From Amphimedon queenslandica (taxonomy: Eukaryota > Porifera > Demospongiae > Haplosclerida > Niphatidae), in NCBI RefSeq assembly GCF_000090795.2, contig NW_003546497.1, positions 42,770 to 106,433 on the forward strand: a DNA stretch of 63,664 nt, in the 5' to 3' direction. Positions 1 to 15,000 of the stretch are shown here, piece by piece. Positions within the stretch are counted from its first letter, which is position 1. Each line of letters opens with the position of its first letter. Both the position numbers and the translations under genes were made by a program. The notes beneath the pieces are model-generated. The model did not search any database, was not told the DNA's origin, and was given only the letters and a program-made list of their open reading frames with translations.

Positions 1-94
1 TAAAGAATAAATAAAGAAATAAATAAATACATGTACATTGTAAATAAATACATGTAAATTAATGAATTAATAAATAATATTCTCTAGCTCTTAC

Positions 95-421
95 TTCATT
101 ATGTTAATGATGATTTCTTTCTTCTCATCAAGACCACTTAAAGTGGGCGTGGTCGACAGTAGGAGGAGCTTATTAAACTCATCATTATTCATGATAGCTT
201 CAAGTGTCTTTAATGAATAGAATCGGATCCAATGCTCCATCCATCTCATGTACGAGGGTAAAGAGGTACATGTACATGTATTGTCAGTGGGAGAGGTGCT
301 ACCATCAGCTTCTGGAGGAGATTTTAAACTCGCTATAAGAAAAAATTAAAACAATAATAATTATTTTATTCTTTAAAAAATCACTTTATTATAAATTAAA
401 CTCTCTCAAATAATAAAGCTA

Positions 422-464
<43 letters not shown>

Positions 465-662
465 TCCACTTACATATTATAGATGAGAGGGAGTGTGGGT
501 TATAGTGTAGTCCGGATAATAATGATAAGTTAATCAGTGTGGTATTGTTAATGTACTCCATCACGTCAGGAGGGAATGTGAAATTAGAGGGAGAGAGTAA
601 CCTCAGATTGGAGAAATCTCTATCTCTAAATAATAATAAAATTTAAGATTAATTAATTAATA

Positions 663-705
<43 letters not shown>

Positions 706-2134
706 TTAACTAAATTTTCTAAATTTGTTGTAGGGCTCTCCTTTTTGTTGTTGTTTTTGTTTATTTTTATTATAATAATAGTAATTTTAAAAAATAATAA
801 TAAATACAATAAGAATAATTTACTTATTCTTCAATCCTCTGTCATCCCCTTCATTTGCTTCTTGTACAATAATCTTCCCATTTCTCTGGACGCCAATGAC
901 CACGCCCTCAGTAACCACACCTCCTTTATTAACTGTGCATGCTCCTCCAATTCTAAAACCAGGCTCGACTCCGCCCACAACGGCAAGACAAGGCCACACC
1001 TCCTTGCAAAAGTTATTAATTATTTCTCCACAGGTTTCGTTAAAGGACAGAGATGGATTGGATGAGTCAGTGTCGTTAGTGTATGCTGCCATTAGCTGAT
1101 CAACAAGAGCATTCATTGTATTGAACCTAATGAGGAGACAAGACTCAATGCTACTGTTAAAAGTGCTCATAACTTGAAAATTTGTGCTCAGAATCAGCTC
1201 AAAATTTCCACATAGCACAGGGACATCAATATGTATCAGAAAATGTAATAAAAATTGGGTGTGATTTCGGAGCCATTTTTTGGAAAAACCATGGGCTATA
1301 GCCTTGGGTACTTTTCAGAAATTTGGAGTTTTTAAAAAATGGTCATAACTCGAAAAATTGAAGTTGGAATTGGCTCAAACTTTCTATATAGCATAAGTAC
1401 ATCAATATGTATCAGAAAATGTAATAAAAATTGGGTGTGATTCCGGAGCCATTTTTTGGAAAAAACCATGGGCTATAGCCTTGGGTACTTTTTAGAAATT
1501 TGGAGTTTTTAAAAGTGGTCATAACTCAAAAAATTGAAGTCAGAATTGGCTCAAATTTTCCACATAGCATAAGGGCATCAATATGTATCAGAAAATGTAA
1601 TAAAAATTTGAGGTGATTTTGGAGCCATTTTTCAGAAAAAATCATGGGCTATAGTCAATGATTTTTTTCAAAATCGGCTAGTTTTTAAAAAGTGCTCATA
1701 ACTCCAGAATTTGAGCTCGGAATTAGTTCAAACTTTCTATTTACTACACAGCATAAGGGCATGAACATGTATCAAAAAAATGTAATAAATATTTGGAGGT
1801 GATTTTGCAGTCAATTTCTAATTGGTACTTGTTATAAACGCTCCAAATTTGAGGTCAAAATTAACTAAAAAATTTCTGCATACAAATAGCACCAATGTAC
1901 ATACATAATTATTTATATTTACTTTTCTTTAATTTTCTCATTAATGATGCTCCCCCATGTTTCCTTCAGCTGCAGTTTGTGAATTATATTAACAATACAC
2001 TGAGAGAGAGCACTCATTGATGGGGCCAGTAAAGGATAACCTGACACCTTCTCTTCAATCATACCAGAGGACCCATCACTACCGGCTCCTGCACCAGATC
2101 CTTTATCAGTAGTAGTGAACGAATGGAATAACAG
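95..2134 (-). other. HERC1: HERC1 exons 40-43, last coding blocks inside the window
   Basis: Exons 1923-2134, 824-1126, 474-625 and 95-332. Exon 41 carries the conserved [20 protein letters not shown] block found just after SPRY in HERC1. Exon 43 ([18 protein letters not shown]) ends at an open donor, GAA|GTAAGA, at 94. Bases 1-93 are intron with short AAATA repeats. The intron between exons 40 and 41 holds four roughly 175-bp repeat units. Confidence 0.85.
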
Positions 2135-3000
2135 CTAGAAAATTAAATAAAAATATATAGTATAGCGGAAAATCTTGAAGGGAATTAAATCTGGCAAATT
2201 TGGCGTTTTGATAGCAATTCACCAAAATAAAAATCTGCCATTTTGAGTCATTATACACATGCTCATTAGCATGTAGCCACAAATTCACCAATCACCAAAA
2301 TTTAGCAATTTGCCAAATTTTAGTCCCTCCAAAATTTCCCGCAATACAGTAATACATTATTTACATGTACAATGTACTGCTGTTACTATTATCAATGTCA
2401 TACTTCAGTTCTGTTGTGAGGTCTATCGCAGATAACAACTGGATATAAGTCACTGTCATAACTCAACACTTCAGAAAATGGGAACTGAAGCTCCTACACA
2501 AGACAGGGAAGGGAAGGAGTGACAAGCGAAATAAAAGAGAAAGAGTAAAAATATTATTATTAATTATAAAAATAAAATTACAATACATTATTACAATATC
2601 GTATAGCGGTTTTTTTTAGAATAACAAATTTGGTAAATTCCGTGGATTTTTTTTAATTCGTGAAATTAAATTCCTTAAAAATCAATTTAATACAGTACAA
2701 GATAGCAGAATAGTAGAAATTCATGAAAATTAATTTTGTGAACCTCGGATACAGGTCATTCACAAAAATTGTCATCCTCAAAATAACCTGCTACATTGTG
2801 TAATGTGTATATGGAATCTCTTACTTTATCATTGATGGCAAACCCAAGTGTCTTCTGAGTGCTGTTGTATTGTATGGTGAGAGTATCATTCTGCTGTACA
2901 GTGAAGCTAAGGACAGACCCAGTCTCACCATCATGATAGAGTATACCAGTCTGAGCCTCTAGGACCCACAATTCTGAACTATTACGCACCTAAAATAGTA

Positions 3001-3036
<36 letters not shown>

Positions 3037-6000
3037 CAATACCTGAACATCATTTAGTGGTTTAATGCATAATCCAACACAAAAGGCAGGATTAGGGCTT
3101 TTAGCAGTAACCTAAAAGAGAAGACATGCATGTTAAAATACATGTACATGTACATGTATATATGCATAATTGCATATGCATATGAATGTACACTGTACCT
3201 TCCATGTAAATATTCCATTGTGGATAGGGGCAGTACCAATAGCCCAACTGACTGTGTACTGCTGATCAGTGGTTGTTGATTTATATATCAAGTTATTGTA
3301 TTCTTCATTAAGCACACAATTGGCACCACTTTCCATCCTACAAGACAATAAAAGCAGTATCTATAATTTATTCTGGTCTAGTGTGCATGATCATCTACCT
3401 GAATTGTAGAGGAAAATGTTCCTCTTTGCTGCTCTTATTGTTATTATTAATACTGTTCCTGTTAATGGAGGAGAAAGGACTGACAAACATCACTTTATAC
3501 AATAAACCAAATAAATTATCCAAAACCTAAACAACAAAAATAAATGATAATGATACTAACAAATAATAATAATAATAAATAATAACAAATAATAATAATA
3601 ATAATAATAATAAAATTTAGTAGTACATGTACATGTACCTGGCTGATTTGTGTTAGATTATTACTATCAATATTATTATCATTGCTGATGATAATGTTTA
3701 ATAACTGAAGAGCAAGTAATCTTGTTTTAAGAGAAGAAACATTAGGAAGACCTAGGGAGAGAGAAAGAGGGAGAGAAAAGGAGAGGGAAAAAGAAAGAAA
3801 GAATAAGGGAGAGAGAGAGAGGAGGAACAAGGAAAGAAAAGAGAGGGGGAAAGGGCAAAACAGTCAGAAGTCATTTAACTGTCAATAGTATAGTTGCTAT
3901 GGACATGATAGTCTTTCCTTATTAAATATTACATCTGCAATAATTAGATCCAAACTAATTAGTCGAAGCACACGCGACTACAGTACACGTGACATTAGTA
4001 CTGTACATGCAGACCATAACACAGTCCTCTATTGTACCAAAATGACAAATTCTATTAGACTATTATTGGCCATTGTATGATTTCATACTGTATCCCCAAA
4101 ACGGAACAAGTACAACAATACGAGTAATAGCCAGACAACAGATTACAACACTTCTCTCCCAAACTTCCCGCAAAACCACTAATCAATATTAATCAAAAAA
4201 TATTTAATTTATCAATATTAATTTAATAATTAATATCATTAATTATTAACTGATATTAATTATTAACTTGCTTACCATTCTCCTCGTTAATGTTGATAAC
4301 TCTTAGTAACAAATCAAACCATTTTGGATTAGAAACTGACTTGAAAAGAACGTCACTGGCCGACAGAAGAGTATTAAGAAACGACAAATGTCCTCCTAGT
4401 ATTTCTTCTCTTTTGCTATCATTAACATTCCTGTCGATCCATGATTGCTGTATGTGTGGGTTAGTCACGTCAACAGCAGCTTCAATCTGTCCATACAGAG
4501 TGTCACAGATAACTGTCAATAGACTAATGGTGTCCGTCGATAGCTCCTTACTGATACTGAAAAAGAGAAAAGAGAAAGTGAATTACAAAGTACTTGTATA
4601 AGTATTTTTTACAAGGGAATTATATTTCCCAAAATTTACTAAATTTCCAATTTGCAGATTTTAATTTGACAAATTCTACCCCATACTATGTGGGTACCAT
4701 GTGAAACTGATTTTCACAGATTTTATTTTTGCAAATCCGGAAGGAATCCGCAAAATTTTCAATCCTCAAAAAAACCACTTATACGGTATAACATACCGTA
4801 TAGCCGGAAGTATTGGCAAGAGTCATATATACATGTATGGTGATTTGTTAAAAGTCAGGAATTGGCAGATTTTATATTAACAATTTAGTATTAATTATCC
4901 CTCAATATTTCTAGCTGTACGGTAGTACGGCCTTAAAAACAAGTTATTGCTAATGCAATAACTTGTTTATAACAAGTTATTGCTAATGCAATATATGCAT
5001 CAATTATACCCATTCATTATTACCATAATGTACTTACACTGTCTGGAGGGCAATGGCTAATAGAGTCTGGAGACTAGCCCTATGCAATAAGCCAGCTATT
5101 GGTCCCGATATGATAATGTTGTTAGGAACAATGGCAGTGTTGACAGTACCAGATGTTAGTGATATATTGCGATACAAATCACCTGAGGGAAGGAAAAGAC
5201 AATAGAAGCATTTAATGCATGTAGATGTGTATACTATATTATACTATAATAATATAATTATAATAATATACATGTATTTATTTGTCAATTTGTAACGTTG
5301 ATACACATACAGTATATTGTATTATGTATGCACACGTATTATGATCATATCTTTACTTATTAGTTTATACTTGTACATGTACTGTACATGTATATTAATT
5401 CTTACCTGATAGCACAGTTTTAAGATCTGTTGGTTCATGTGCAGTAAAGAGCCAGTATAATGATAGGAGTAGGTTGTTCTGTGCAGTGATGCTAGGGTGA
5501 CTGCTGGTAGTGATGGAGTTCAATGGTGATATCATTTGATGGAGGATTTTATGATAGATGCTCTTTAGCTGGTGCTGCAGTCTCAATGGGGCATGAGGAA
5601 CCTAATGAAACAATACCAATAATAATAATGATGATGATAATAATACTAATGTTAATGATGATGATGATGATTTTAGTTGTTCTTTTGCCTTTTTTTGTTT
5701 TCCTGTTTTTGGTTTTTTTATTCTTATATCATAAGTTTAAGCTTTAATTTTTTTCAATGCATGGTATAGTGTAGGTTTTTGCTTTCTGTCTCTTGGTTTT
5801 TTGTATAATATTTAAATAATAATAATAATAATATTATAACTATTATTCCTTTTTTGTTTTGCTACTTCTCTGGGCTCTCCCTCTCCTAATTAACATTGTT
5901 AATGTCTTTGGCTGCGTTGCTAATTACATAATATTATTATTAGGCTGTTACATAATAGGGCCTGACATTGAATAACAACAACAGGGATACAAAATCTTAC

Positions 6001-9000
6001 ATCATATTCTGGCTCAAAGAGGCACTCGTGTATTGAGTGTGTTAGGTAGAGCAGTTTTGATGATAATAAGATGCTGTTGGGATCACTAAATGTCTGAATG
6101 AAAGTATCGATCCTCTTGAACATAGAAATGAGTGTCTAAAGAAAGAGAGAGACAATAAAAGCTACTGTACAGTATATATGCATCATATTTCCTTAAATAA
6201 AAGCCTGGGCACCTATTTCTTGAAATGGCATTTGGATTTTTTTTTTCTAAGTAAAATAAAACTTGAACCCAGAGCAGGATTTAAACCAGTGACCTCATTC
6301 ACATGACTTCAGGAACCTAAGGAAGTATCTACAAGGCATCTGTTATTTTGAGGCCATAGATTTAGTTCAATTCTATTGCTACCCCAGCATTTATTTGCAT
6401 TCGGCTTTTATTTAAGGATATATGGCACATGATGCATTCCCTCATCCTTTTAGTTCCTTCTATGTACATGTACATAAATCCTATAATTACATTTCTCTCC
6501 CTCCCTCTCTCTCTCTCTCTCTCTCTCCCTCTCTCTTGCCTGTGATCTCTGGGTCTGATATATTAATAATGTTAGTATCTTGTCACGCGATGGCATTTCT
6601 CCTATGCTGATTTCTTCGTCTTCGAAAATATTCGTCAAAAAAGAATTGAAAAATGAACAGACTTTGGAAATGAATGAACTGGTTGATGGTGACGTTTGAA
6701 CCTACAACAAAAAATTAAATAAAAAAATAAACACATAAATAATGCATTATGCTTAAATAATAAAAATAAATAAATGTTAATACAATACATGTACATGTAC
6801 ATGTAAATATAAGAAAAGACAAGGTACAATGTACATGTACATACTTGATGGTGATGCCTTTCTCTCTGCCATTTCAATAAAGACAATGCTCTCTTCACCT
6901 CCTCCAGTGACCATTCACCAGTAGCCCCAGTAGGGTCAGTAGCATCAGTAGCAGAGCCACTGGTAGCATGCACAGCAGTAGCAGGAGTATTGTTGCTGGT
7001 CAGTGATGACTCTATGTCAGCTTCCATTAGACTCTTGTTATTAACATCTTCATCTGAAACGGTCCCATCAACATGCTGTATGTAAATAACAACAACAAAC
7101 AAACAATAACAACAACAACAACAATAATAATAATAATAAAATACCTCAGTTTGCTTATTCTGCTTTATTCTCTCAGTCTTTGCTGGGTGTGACATTAGCC
7201 TCGTCAGTGTATGAGATTTAACTGTCAAACCAGTCAGACCAGTATCAGTGACCAGTTGTACTGATGATCTGGCCACACCTCCTACTCCACCTACGGCTCC
7301 AGATCGACCAGTACCTGATTTTATAATACTATCAACTGAGACTTGACGTTCAGCACTAAAATAATATTAAAAAATAAAAAATAAATTTAAAGAAAATTAA
7401 AAATAAAAGAAAATTAAAATTAAAAAATACATGTACATGTACATGTGTATGTATTTGATAATCCCTGCACCTTATTGCAGTGATCTGGGGTATGATTGGT
7501 GTGTTCTCCTCCAGTACAGAATTATCACAGATACACATCATGAAGTAGAGCATATGACAAATATCAATGACTCTACCAGTGAACACCTTATTAGACAACT
7601 CAGACACCTAAAATAGAAACAAAAATAGTACACAGTACAGTATAGATAATTATATTTTATGGGGATTTAATTTCACTAATTTGGCAATTTAAAAAAACTC
7701 ATGAAAATTTTTGTCTGTGAAAATTATTTTTTAATCATTTAATAGTACTCAGTAGAAAAAAAACGCAAAAAAAAATTTTCTTATAAATGGGTTGAAAGGT
7801 GATTTTCATTCCCCAGGAAATATACCCTCTATACTATACAGTAATAAATAAATCATAGTAATAATAATATAATAATAATAATAATACTCCACCCACCTCT
7901 CCATTGGAATCAGGCACAGGTCGCTGTATGAATATTTCTTTCCTTAATTGGAAGACAGCTCTATACACATCAATGAGCTCCTGCTTTGGTTTCCCATGGA
8001 GTGCCTTGTAAGAGAGCCCACTGTGATGAATGTAACACGCCAGTGCTGCCCATGAGAGCTGCTTTAATAATGGGAGTGAGTCCTCATCTGAGACTGTGTT
8101 CCAATCTATACAATGTAAATGGTGTAGGAGAGAGAATGAGAGAGAGAATGAGAGGGAGAAGGAAAGGAGAGAGGAGATATAGATATATGTACATGTACAT
8201 GTACATAAAGAGATCAATATACATGTATGTACATGTATATATATATATAATTATTGATTGCATGTGGAAATGCATATACATGTAAATGTACATGTTAATA
8301 ATAATACATTATATAGAGAGATGGGTAAGAGACCATTAATACCATTAAATATACAGTACATGTACATGTACAGTGCACTATGAATTACTTTTATTCCTAG
8401 CAATAGACATCATGTCATTATAGAGTTTGTCAGCATCAGGATTACCATCAATGAATCCAACAGCAAGTGCTTCTAGCACACTGCACTCCTAATAATAATA
8501 ACAATAATAATAATAATAATAATAACAATAATAATAATAATAAATGAATAATTTATAAAAATAATAATAAAGAATAAATAAATAAAATGCATGTACAGTA
8601 GATGTACATGTACATGTACCTCTGGCTTCAAAGCTTCAATGTCATTGATGTCTTTATCACAAGGTATGTGTATAGGGTAATTGGGGTCATAAGTGGTCCA
8701 GAGCATGTAATCTGATTTAACAGAATCCCAATTATCATTAATATCAGAATCAGTATCAGTGTTAGTGTTAACTGATAGCGTCTTACATAGCCTGCACCAT
8801 TTGAGTATAGCTACATGTAGGAGGGAAAGAAAAAGAAGCATTATACACGTGGCACTAGTACACATGTAGATATACAATCTATGGTACAGTACATGTATTT
8901 GTAACCAGCAAATTTATACACTATAATAATGAGAGTATATACACTGTACCTTGTGGATAGGCATCTTCACCCCCAGGTAATGCCACTAGCTGTCCATCCT

Positions 9001-12000
9001 TAACACTCTTATCATTATCCTTTCCCAGTATAATGGAACGAGTAGCAATCTCATCTGGTATAGTGCGCTACAAATGAGAGAAGAGAAACGATAATGATTC
9101 ATTTACACGTGTTTCTAAAAAAACACCCTTCCACAAATCATACCCCTTCTCTCTATATTTCACTGTATGTACATGTACATGTGTTTTACTTTACATTTAT
9201 GTACACATTGTACATACATGTATGCATTTACATTACTTATTTATTAAAAAGAGCATGTACCATACCTCTATAATATCACCAGTGTGATAGATACATTTAC
9301 CAGCAGCATAGCACAATAACTGCTCAAAGTGCATCAAGTAATACCATATATCATCTGAACTAGGAGGTATATCTGAAGAACAAGAATAATTATGATGATA
9401 ATAATAATAATAATAATAAGTGTTTTCTTATACCTTCTTGATGGGTTAATTCACCAATCTGCATTATTTCTAAAGTCCTTGAACTATTGAATGCTAACAA
9501 CTTATGAACAGCTTTTGCTAATTTAATGAACAGATCCTCAAGTAAGATATATCGACTGAGAGAAAGAGAAAGAAAGGGAGAGGAGAGAGAAAGAAAGAGA
9601 GAGAGAGAAGGAAAAGAAGAGAGAGAAAGAGGATCAAGAAAGAGAGAGAAAGTATGCATATATGTAAATTTAAAATATGCTTCAATGTACCTTCTCACAG
9701 TCTCTCCAAACCATTCCTTATCTATGGTCGCACCAACAGATAAAGCAATATGGCTGGCTAGCCCTGTCACTATAAAGCTCTTCAATATATTCTCATTTTT
9801 CTCAACATCATGAGCACTAGAGACAGATGAGAGGGAGGCAAGGAGAGGGAGAGATATCCCTTCAATGATTTTAATAAATGTACTGATGTAGCGTCTCTGA
9901 ACTGGCATATCCTATAAAAAAATGAAAAAATATACATACATGTACATATAAATAGTATTTTACAAGTACAATTCTACTACATGTACTTATGTTAAATTGT
10001 TAAGCACCTAATATACATGTACATGTATTTATTACACGTGGAAGTGACAAAAAACATACATGTACACGTACATGTATAAAAATATAATTTAATAGGAGTA
10101 ATTGGCATCAGTAACAGAGCCAGTTATTAAAATATTCAGTTGACATTCCTCACTACACCTACACTTCACTGGATGGCTATTAGGTCATAGCCTCTAAACT
10201 ATTTATGCACTTCAAATATTGTCATACAAACAGAGAGAGATCATCAGAAAGTTATCTCTTTAGTAGTAATAGAAATATTAAACAAATAAGACATTAAAGA
10301 TGTGATCAACTACATGTAAATGCCAAGAAAAATGCATGTACATTGTACATGTACAATGTACATATAAGGAATATTCATTGATTACGTGTACATGATTATG
10401 ACCAAATGCAACAGTGATGACATGTACTGCATGAGAAAAACATTGCTCAAGTACTATACGTAGGAAAATGATTAAAAGTACATGTACACATCTGTACATC
10501 TCAGACACACATAAGTACATGTACACACTCTGTATTTTTATTATCATACCAGTATGTTTCATTATTTAAAAAAAACATGTACGTATTGTACATGATGAAC
10601 TACATTGTACATGTACGTGTATCAGTAATGTACTGCAATACAAAATATACTCAAAAATACAGAACACACTAATATACTATCTAACATATTGTACTGTACA
10701 TGTGTATGTAAGTTTACTTGTACTGTACATGTACATGTAGTTTTATTTTTATACACGTATAATGTACATGTGCTTACTTTAAAATTGACTCGATCTTCTT
10801 GTCCATGGATCTCAGTTTGAGAGAGAAATGACACCACATTGCAGTAACAGTGGAGTATGAACTTATCAAACAATTCTAATATCTTATCAGGGACAATGTT
10901 ATCAGAATCACCATTAGACCTCATATACTAATAGAGAGAGGGGGGAGGGAGAGGGACAGAGAGAGGGAGAGGGGAGAAAAAGAGGGAGGGGCGAGGAGGG
11001 GGATAGAGAAAGAGGGAAGGGAGAGAGAAAAAGGGAGGAGAGAGAGAGAGAGGAGGGGAGAGAAAGTGAGAGAGAGAGAGAGTGGTAAATGTACATATAA
11101 GGCAAAAACAAAACATGAAATATGATCCAGTGAAAATGTGGAAACACAAAAACAGAAATAGGATATTAAACACGCACACAATAATAGGAATGTGCAAAAG
11201 GGCACACATTGCCACACTAAATGGAATTCATTCTGGAACAAAACAATTAAAACGTTATTGTGATATAATAAATAAATATAAACAAGAGAAGAGTACATTC
11301 TACTCTTAGCACTAAACAACACTATAGAGCGCATACTTAATGAGACACCTACATGTACATGTACATGTAATATTGATACATACAGCGCTATTACATGTAC
11401 ATGTACATGTACATGTACATGTAGTAAAGATGGACCGTATAGCAGGTTTTATCGAGGATAACAAATTTCCCAAATTTTGCGAATTTTTTTAAGATTTGCA
11501 AAATTAAATTTCTTGAAAATCAATTAAATACGGTACAAGATGGCAGAATAGTGGAAATTCACGAAAATTAATTTTGTGAACTTCCGGATACAGGTCAATC
11601 GTGGAAAGTATTATCCTCAAAAAACCCACTATATGGTATATGTGTACTTAGCAAACTACTTACTGCATGGTGCTCAAGATAGTGAGCCATTCTCTCAGTG
11701 AGAGCAAATAAATCATCACTGACAGCACTGCCAGGCCAATCACATGGGTCAGTACTAGCAGAAAATAAACAAAAATAAAAAAAGAGTCAAATAGGACCTT
11801 ACTGATTATCACTATTATCTTCTTCGCATATTTTCAAGTAGTCTTCATCAACTAGCAGTCCAGAAATGTCTCCTCTACTTACATCATCAGTGAAGCCATT
11901 CAGCAGCAGCTCCGTCTGACGATACTGTTCAATAACCAGTCAAACGGGTTATCGTAACCGGTCAAACGACTTACCTGTCCTGGAGTGAGGGACTTAAAAT

Positions 12001-15000
12001 GCTTCGGATCGGGTGGGAGGAGATTGAGGAGGAGCTTAACCCGATCAAGAGTGGGTGGCAACAATACTGAAGAGCATACCTCAATAGTATCACTGCATAC
12101 CTATATGTACATGTGCATGTATAAATAGTAACACACTCAAATCTATTAATAGTAACAAGACCATACAGTATCTAGTCTAGGTGGTAGGTGTGAGTCCATT
12201 AGTTTCATGAGGAGGTTTCTCAATGGTTTAGTGTGTCCACCAATAGAGATGTGTACAAGATCTGGGCCAGAGGACACAACTGAATTCAAATGAATCTGGA
12301 GCAATGATAGGCAATGATATACAAAGGACTCCTGTGATCTATAAAATGAATATAAAAAAAGAGTAACATTTATTATCATTAGTCCAGAGAGGAGAGGAGA
12401 AAGAGACTCACTCTAGTGTCACAAAAGGTGGTGTTGGTGTGTCGTTCCTTGTCTCCCAGTATTTCTCTATTAGCTTTACCAGGTTCTCAAAGGTTTTCTC
12501 TTCGACGCTTATACAGTAAGGCCAGTGCCACACGGCAGTAGCACACCTGGAGGAAGGGGAAAGAGGATAAACACAAATCAGAATCAGCTCAAACTTATAC
12601 ATAGTATAAGGACATCAAAAATAAAATAAAAATTAGGGTAATTTCTGAGCCAATTTTTGGAAAAAGCATGGAGGGTAATTTTAAAAAAACTGGAACATTA
12701 AAAAAATTCATAACTTCAGAACCAAATTCGGCTCAAACTTCTACAAAGCATAAGAAGATCAGAAATAGTATTATTACTATGGCAGTAACGTACACGTACC
12801 TGTCATTAGGTATAGCAGTCCATACAATGCTGTGTGAGGTACCAGCAGAGATCTGTTGTACCTGTACTCCATCAAGACCCTCCACTTTACCAGGCTTACT
12901 GATGGAGTTGTTGTTATGTCCCTGGCCACACTGACCCATGCTGTTAGTGCCCCACCCATACACATCACCTCCTAACAATAACAAAAACAACAACAACAAA
13001 AATAACAACAATAAATGTACATGATTCTGTAATAATTATAAGTGTATCATACAAGATGATTTATTGGTGAGGAATTAATATTGGTGATTGGTGGTTCTAT
13101 AAAGAAATTGTCAATATAAAATCAGCCATTTTGTTTCAATTTGAGCATCATGCTCAATGGCACATGGCACAAAATAGCTAATATAAAATTTGCCAATTTC
13201 TTTCCACAGGCAAATTTGTCAAATATGACTCCCGCCAATAAATTATCTTGTACAGTATAGAATATATTACATGCATTTTTATTGTACATACATCTAATTG
13301 TATTACATGTCATTTTAGCTATTCCAGCACAACAATCAAAAGGTATACAGTATATGTACATGTACATGTACATGTATGTATAATCTACTTTGTGTTAGTG
13401 CTAGACAGTGTCCATCACCAGTAGTAACATCAATAATGATAACATCAGCTAGTGACTGGATCAGTTGTGGTGTACTGTATGATGTATCAGGAGTCCCTAG
13501 ACCAGTACCACTACCTTTACCAAATGAATATAGCTAGAGAGGAGAGAGAGAGGAGGAGAGAGAGAGAGGAGGAGAGAGAGGGGNNNNNNNNNNNNNNNNN
13601 NNNNNNNNNNNNNNNNNNNNNNNNNNNNNNNNNNNNNNNNNNNNNNNNNNNNNNNNNNNNNNNNNNNNNNNNNNNNNNNNNNNNNNNNNNNNNNNNNNNN
13701 GAGGGGGGGAGAGGGAGAGGGAGAGGGAGAGGGAGAGGGAGAGGGAGAGGGAGAGAGGGAGAGAGAGAGGTGAGGAGAGAGGGAGAGAGAGAGGTGAGGA
13801 GAGAGGGAGAGAGAGAGGTGAGGAGAGAGGAGGTGTAAAACATAATATACAAATACATGTCATTAACATACTTTTCCTGTTTTTGTTAGTGCAATACTGA
13901 ACTGATTAGCTGCTGAAACCTTCTGAATTAGTTGACCCTTGAGAGCCTCAATAACCTAATATAGACATACATTACACCATACAGTCAGTCAGTTACATCA
14001 TTGATATTAAATCATACACACGTGCACCATCTGGACTGTATCATCAATGATGGTTAACATCTGGAAGGAAATGCAATATGCCATTCAGTTCTCCTGGACT
14101 ACATACATTCGTATTACATCCTAAATCAGTACACTAAAAACAGGGGCAACCTAATCTACCTGTACATGTAAACATGTATGTATACATGTACCTCAACCAC
14201 CCACTCTAATTATTTCAGTCTGGAAACCTTTCAGTAATGCACACATCATGTACATGGACAATATGAACAGATGATGAGCATCTGGTTCATCTTTGATCTA
14301 AAGTGTCCATGGAAACACTCAAAGGCTGATCATATAATCCAACAAGCCCCATCCTTTGTCATAATGAAAGTACAGAGACTCAGTCAGTACAAGCATTCTT
14401 AGCAATTATACAGTAGGATATGGTATAGTCTACATTTTACATGTACACATACAATAAGTGGCCTGCATAAAGGGGTCTTTACATAATACAGGGTCTGTGC
14501 AATCATTTCATTGACACACTAAAAAGATGTGTACATTATGACACAAGTTTTTTTTCAATACTGCTAAAAAGTATTACCATATAGTGGGAAATTTTGGAGG
14601 GATTAAAATTTGGCAAATTGTGAAATTTTGGTGATTGGCAAATTTTACTTTGACAAATTTGTGGCCACGCACCATTTAGCATGTGTATAATGGCTCAAAA
14701 TGGCGGATTTCATTTTGGCGAATGGATACCAAAACACCAAATTTAATTCCCACCATATGGTAATAATAATAATACAGTATACAGGGAGAGAGAGTATCAC
14801 ACAACTAGTACCACCTACTTTTGGTTTAATTTGTTTCTGTGTGTCCCCATGGCCCAGTCTCCCAGTATCTCCTGATCCAAAGGACCAGACAGTCCCACCA
14901 TCAGTAGACAATGCCAGGGTATGAGTACCACCGCAAGAGACCTGCTGTACTGGACCAATGGACTCAACTTTAGCTGGGACTTTAGACAATGTTGTAGAAC

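Larger units (their letters stand above)
3639..11924 (-). other. HERC1: HERC1 central helical region, exons 16-34
   Basis: Exons 16-34: 11803-11924, 11664-11754, 10778-10927, 9691-9911, 9434-9555, 9266-9372, 8950-9067, 8620-8810, 8389-8488, 7897-8105, 7471-7607, 7145-7355, 6845-7075, 6540-6701, 6001-6135, 5406-5601, 5038-5182, 4276-4556, 3639-3751. Phases join without a stop throughout. Homology to HERC1 is weak in the middle, but clear again in exons 33-34 ([16 protein letters not shown] then [12 protein letters not shown]), which precede the SPRY domain as in human HERC1. Exon 29 ends at 6540 with CAG|GCAAGA, a GC donor. No separate catalytic domain is visible. Confidence 0.82.

Noticed and set aside
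6635..7276. Single 213-codon ORF in HERC1
   Set aside because: It mixes exons 27 and 28 with intron repeats; the spliced model keeps the phase and skips the (TAT)n and TACATG stretches.
8160..8300. TGTACATG direct repeats as a CRISPR-like array
   Set aside because: Units are a 6-bp palindrome without unique spacers, in a eukaryotic intron; this is a microsatellite.
11082..11309. Plus-strand ORF of 75 codons
   Set aside because: Lies inside a HERC1 intron, antisense to the gene, with no recognisable protein features.
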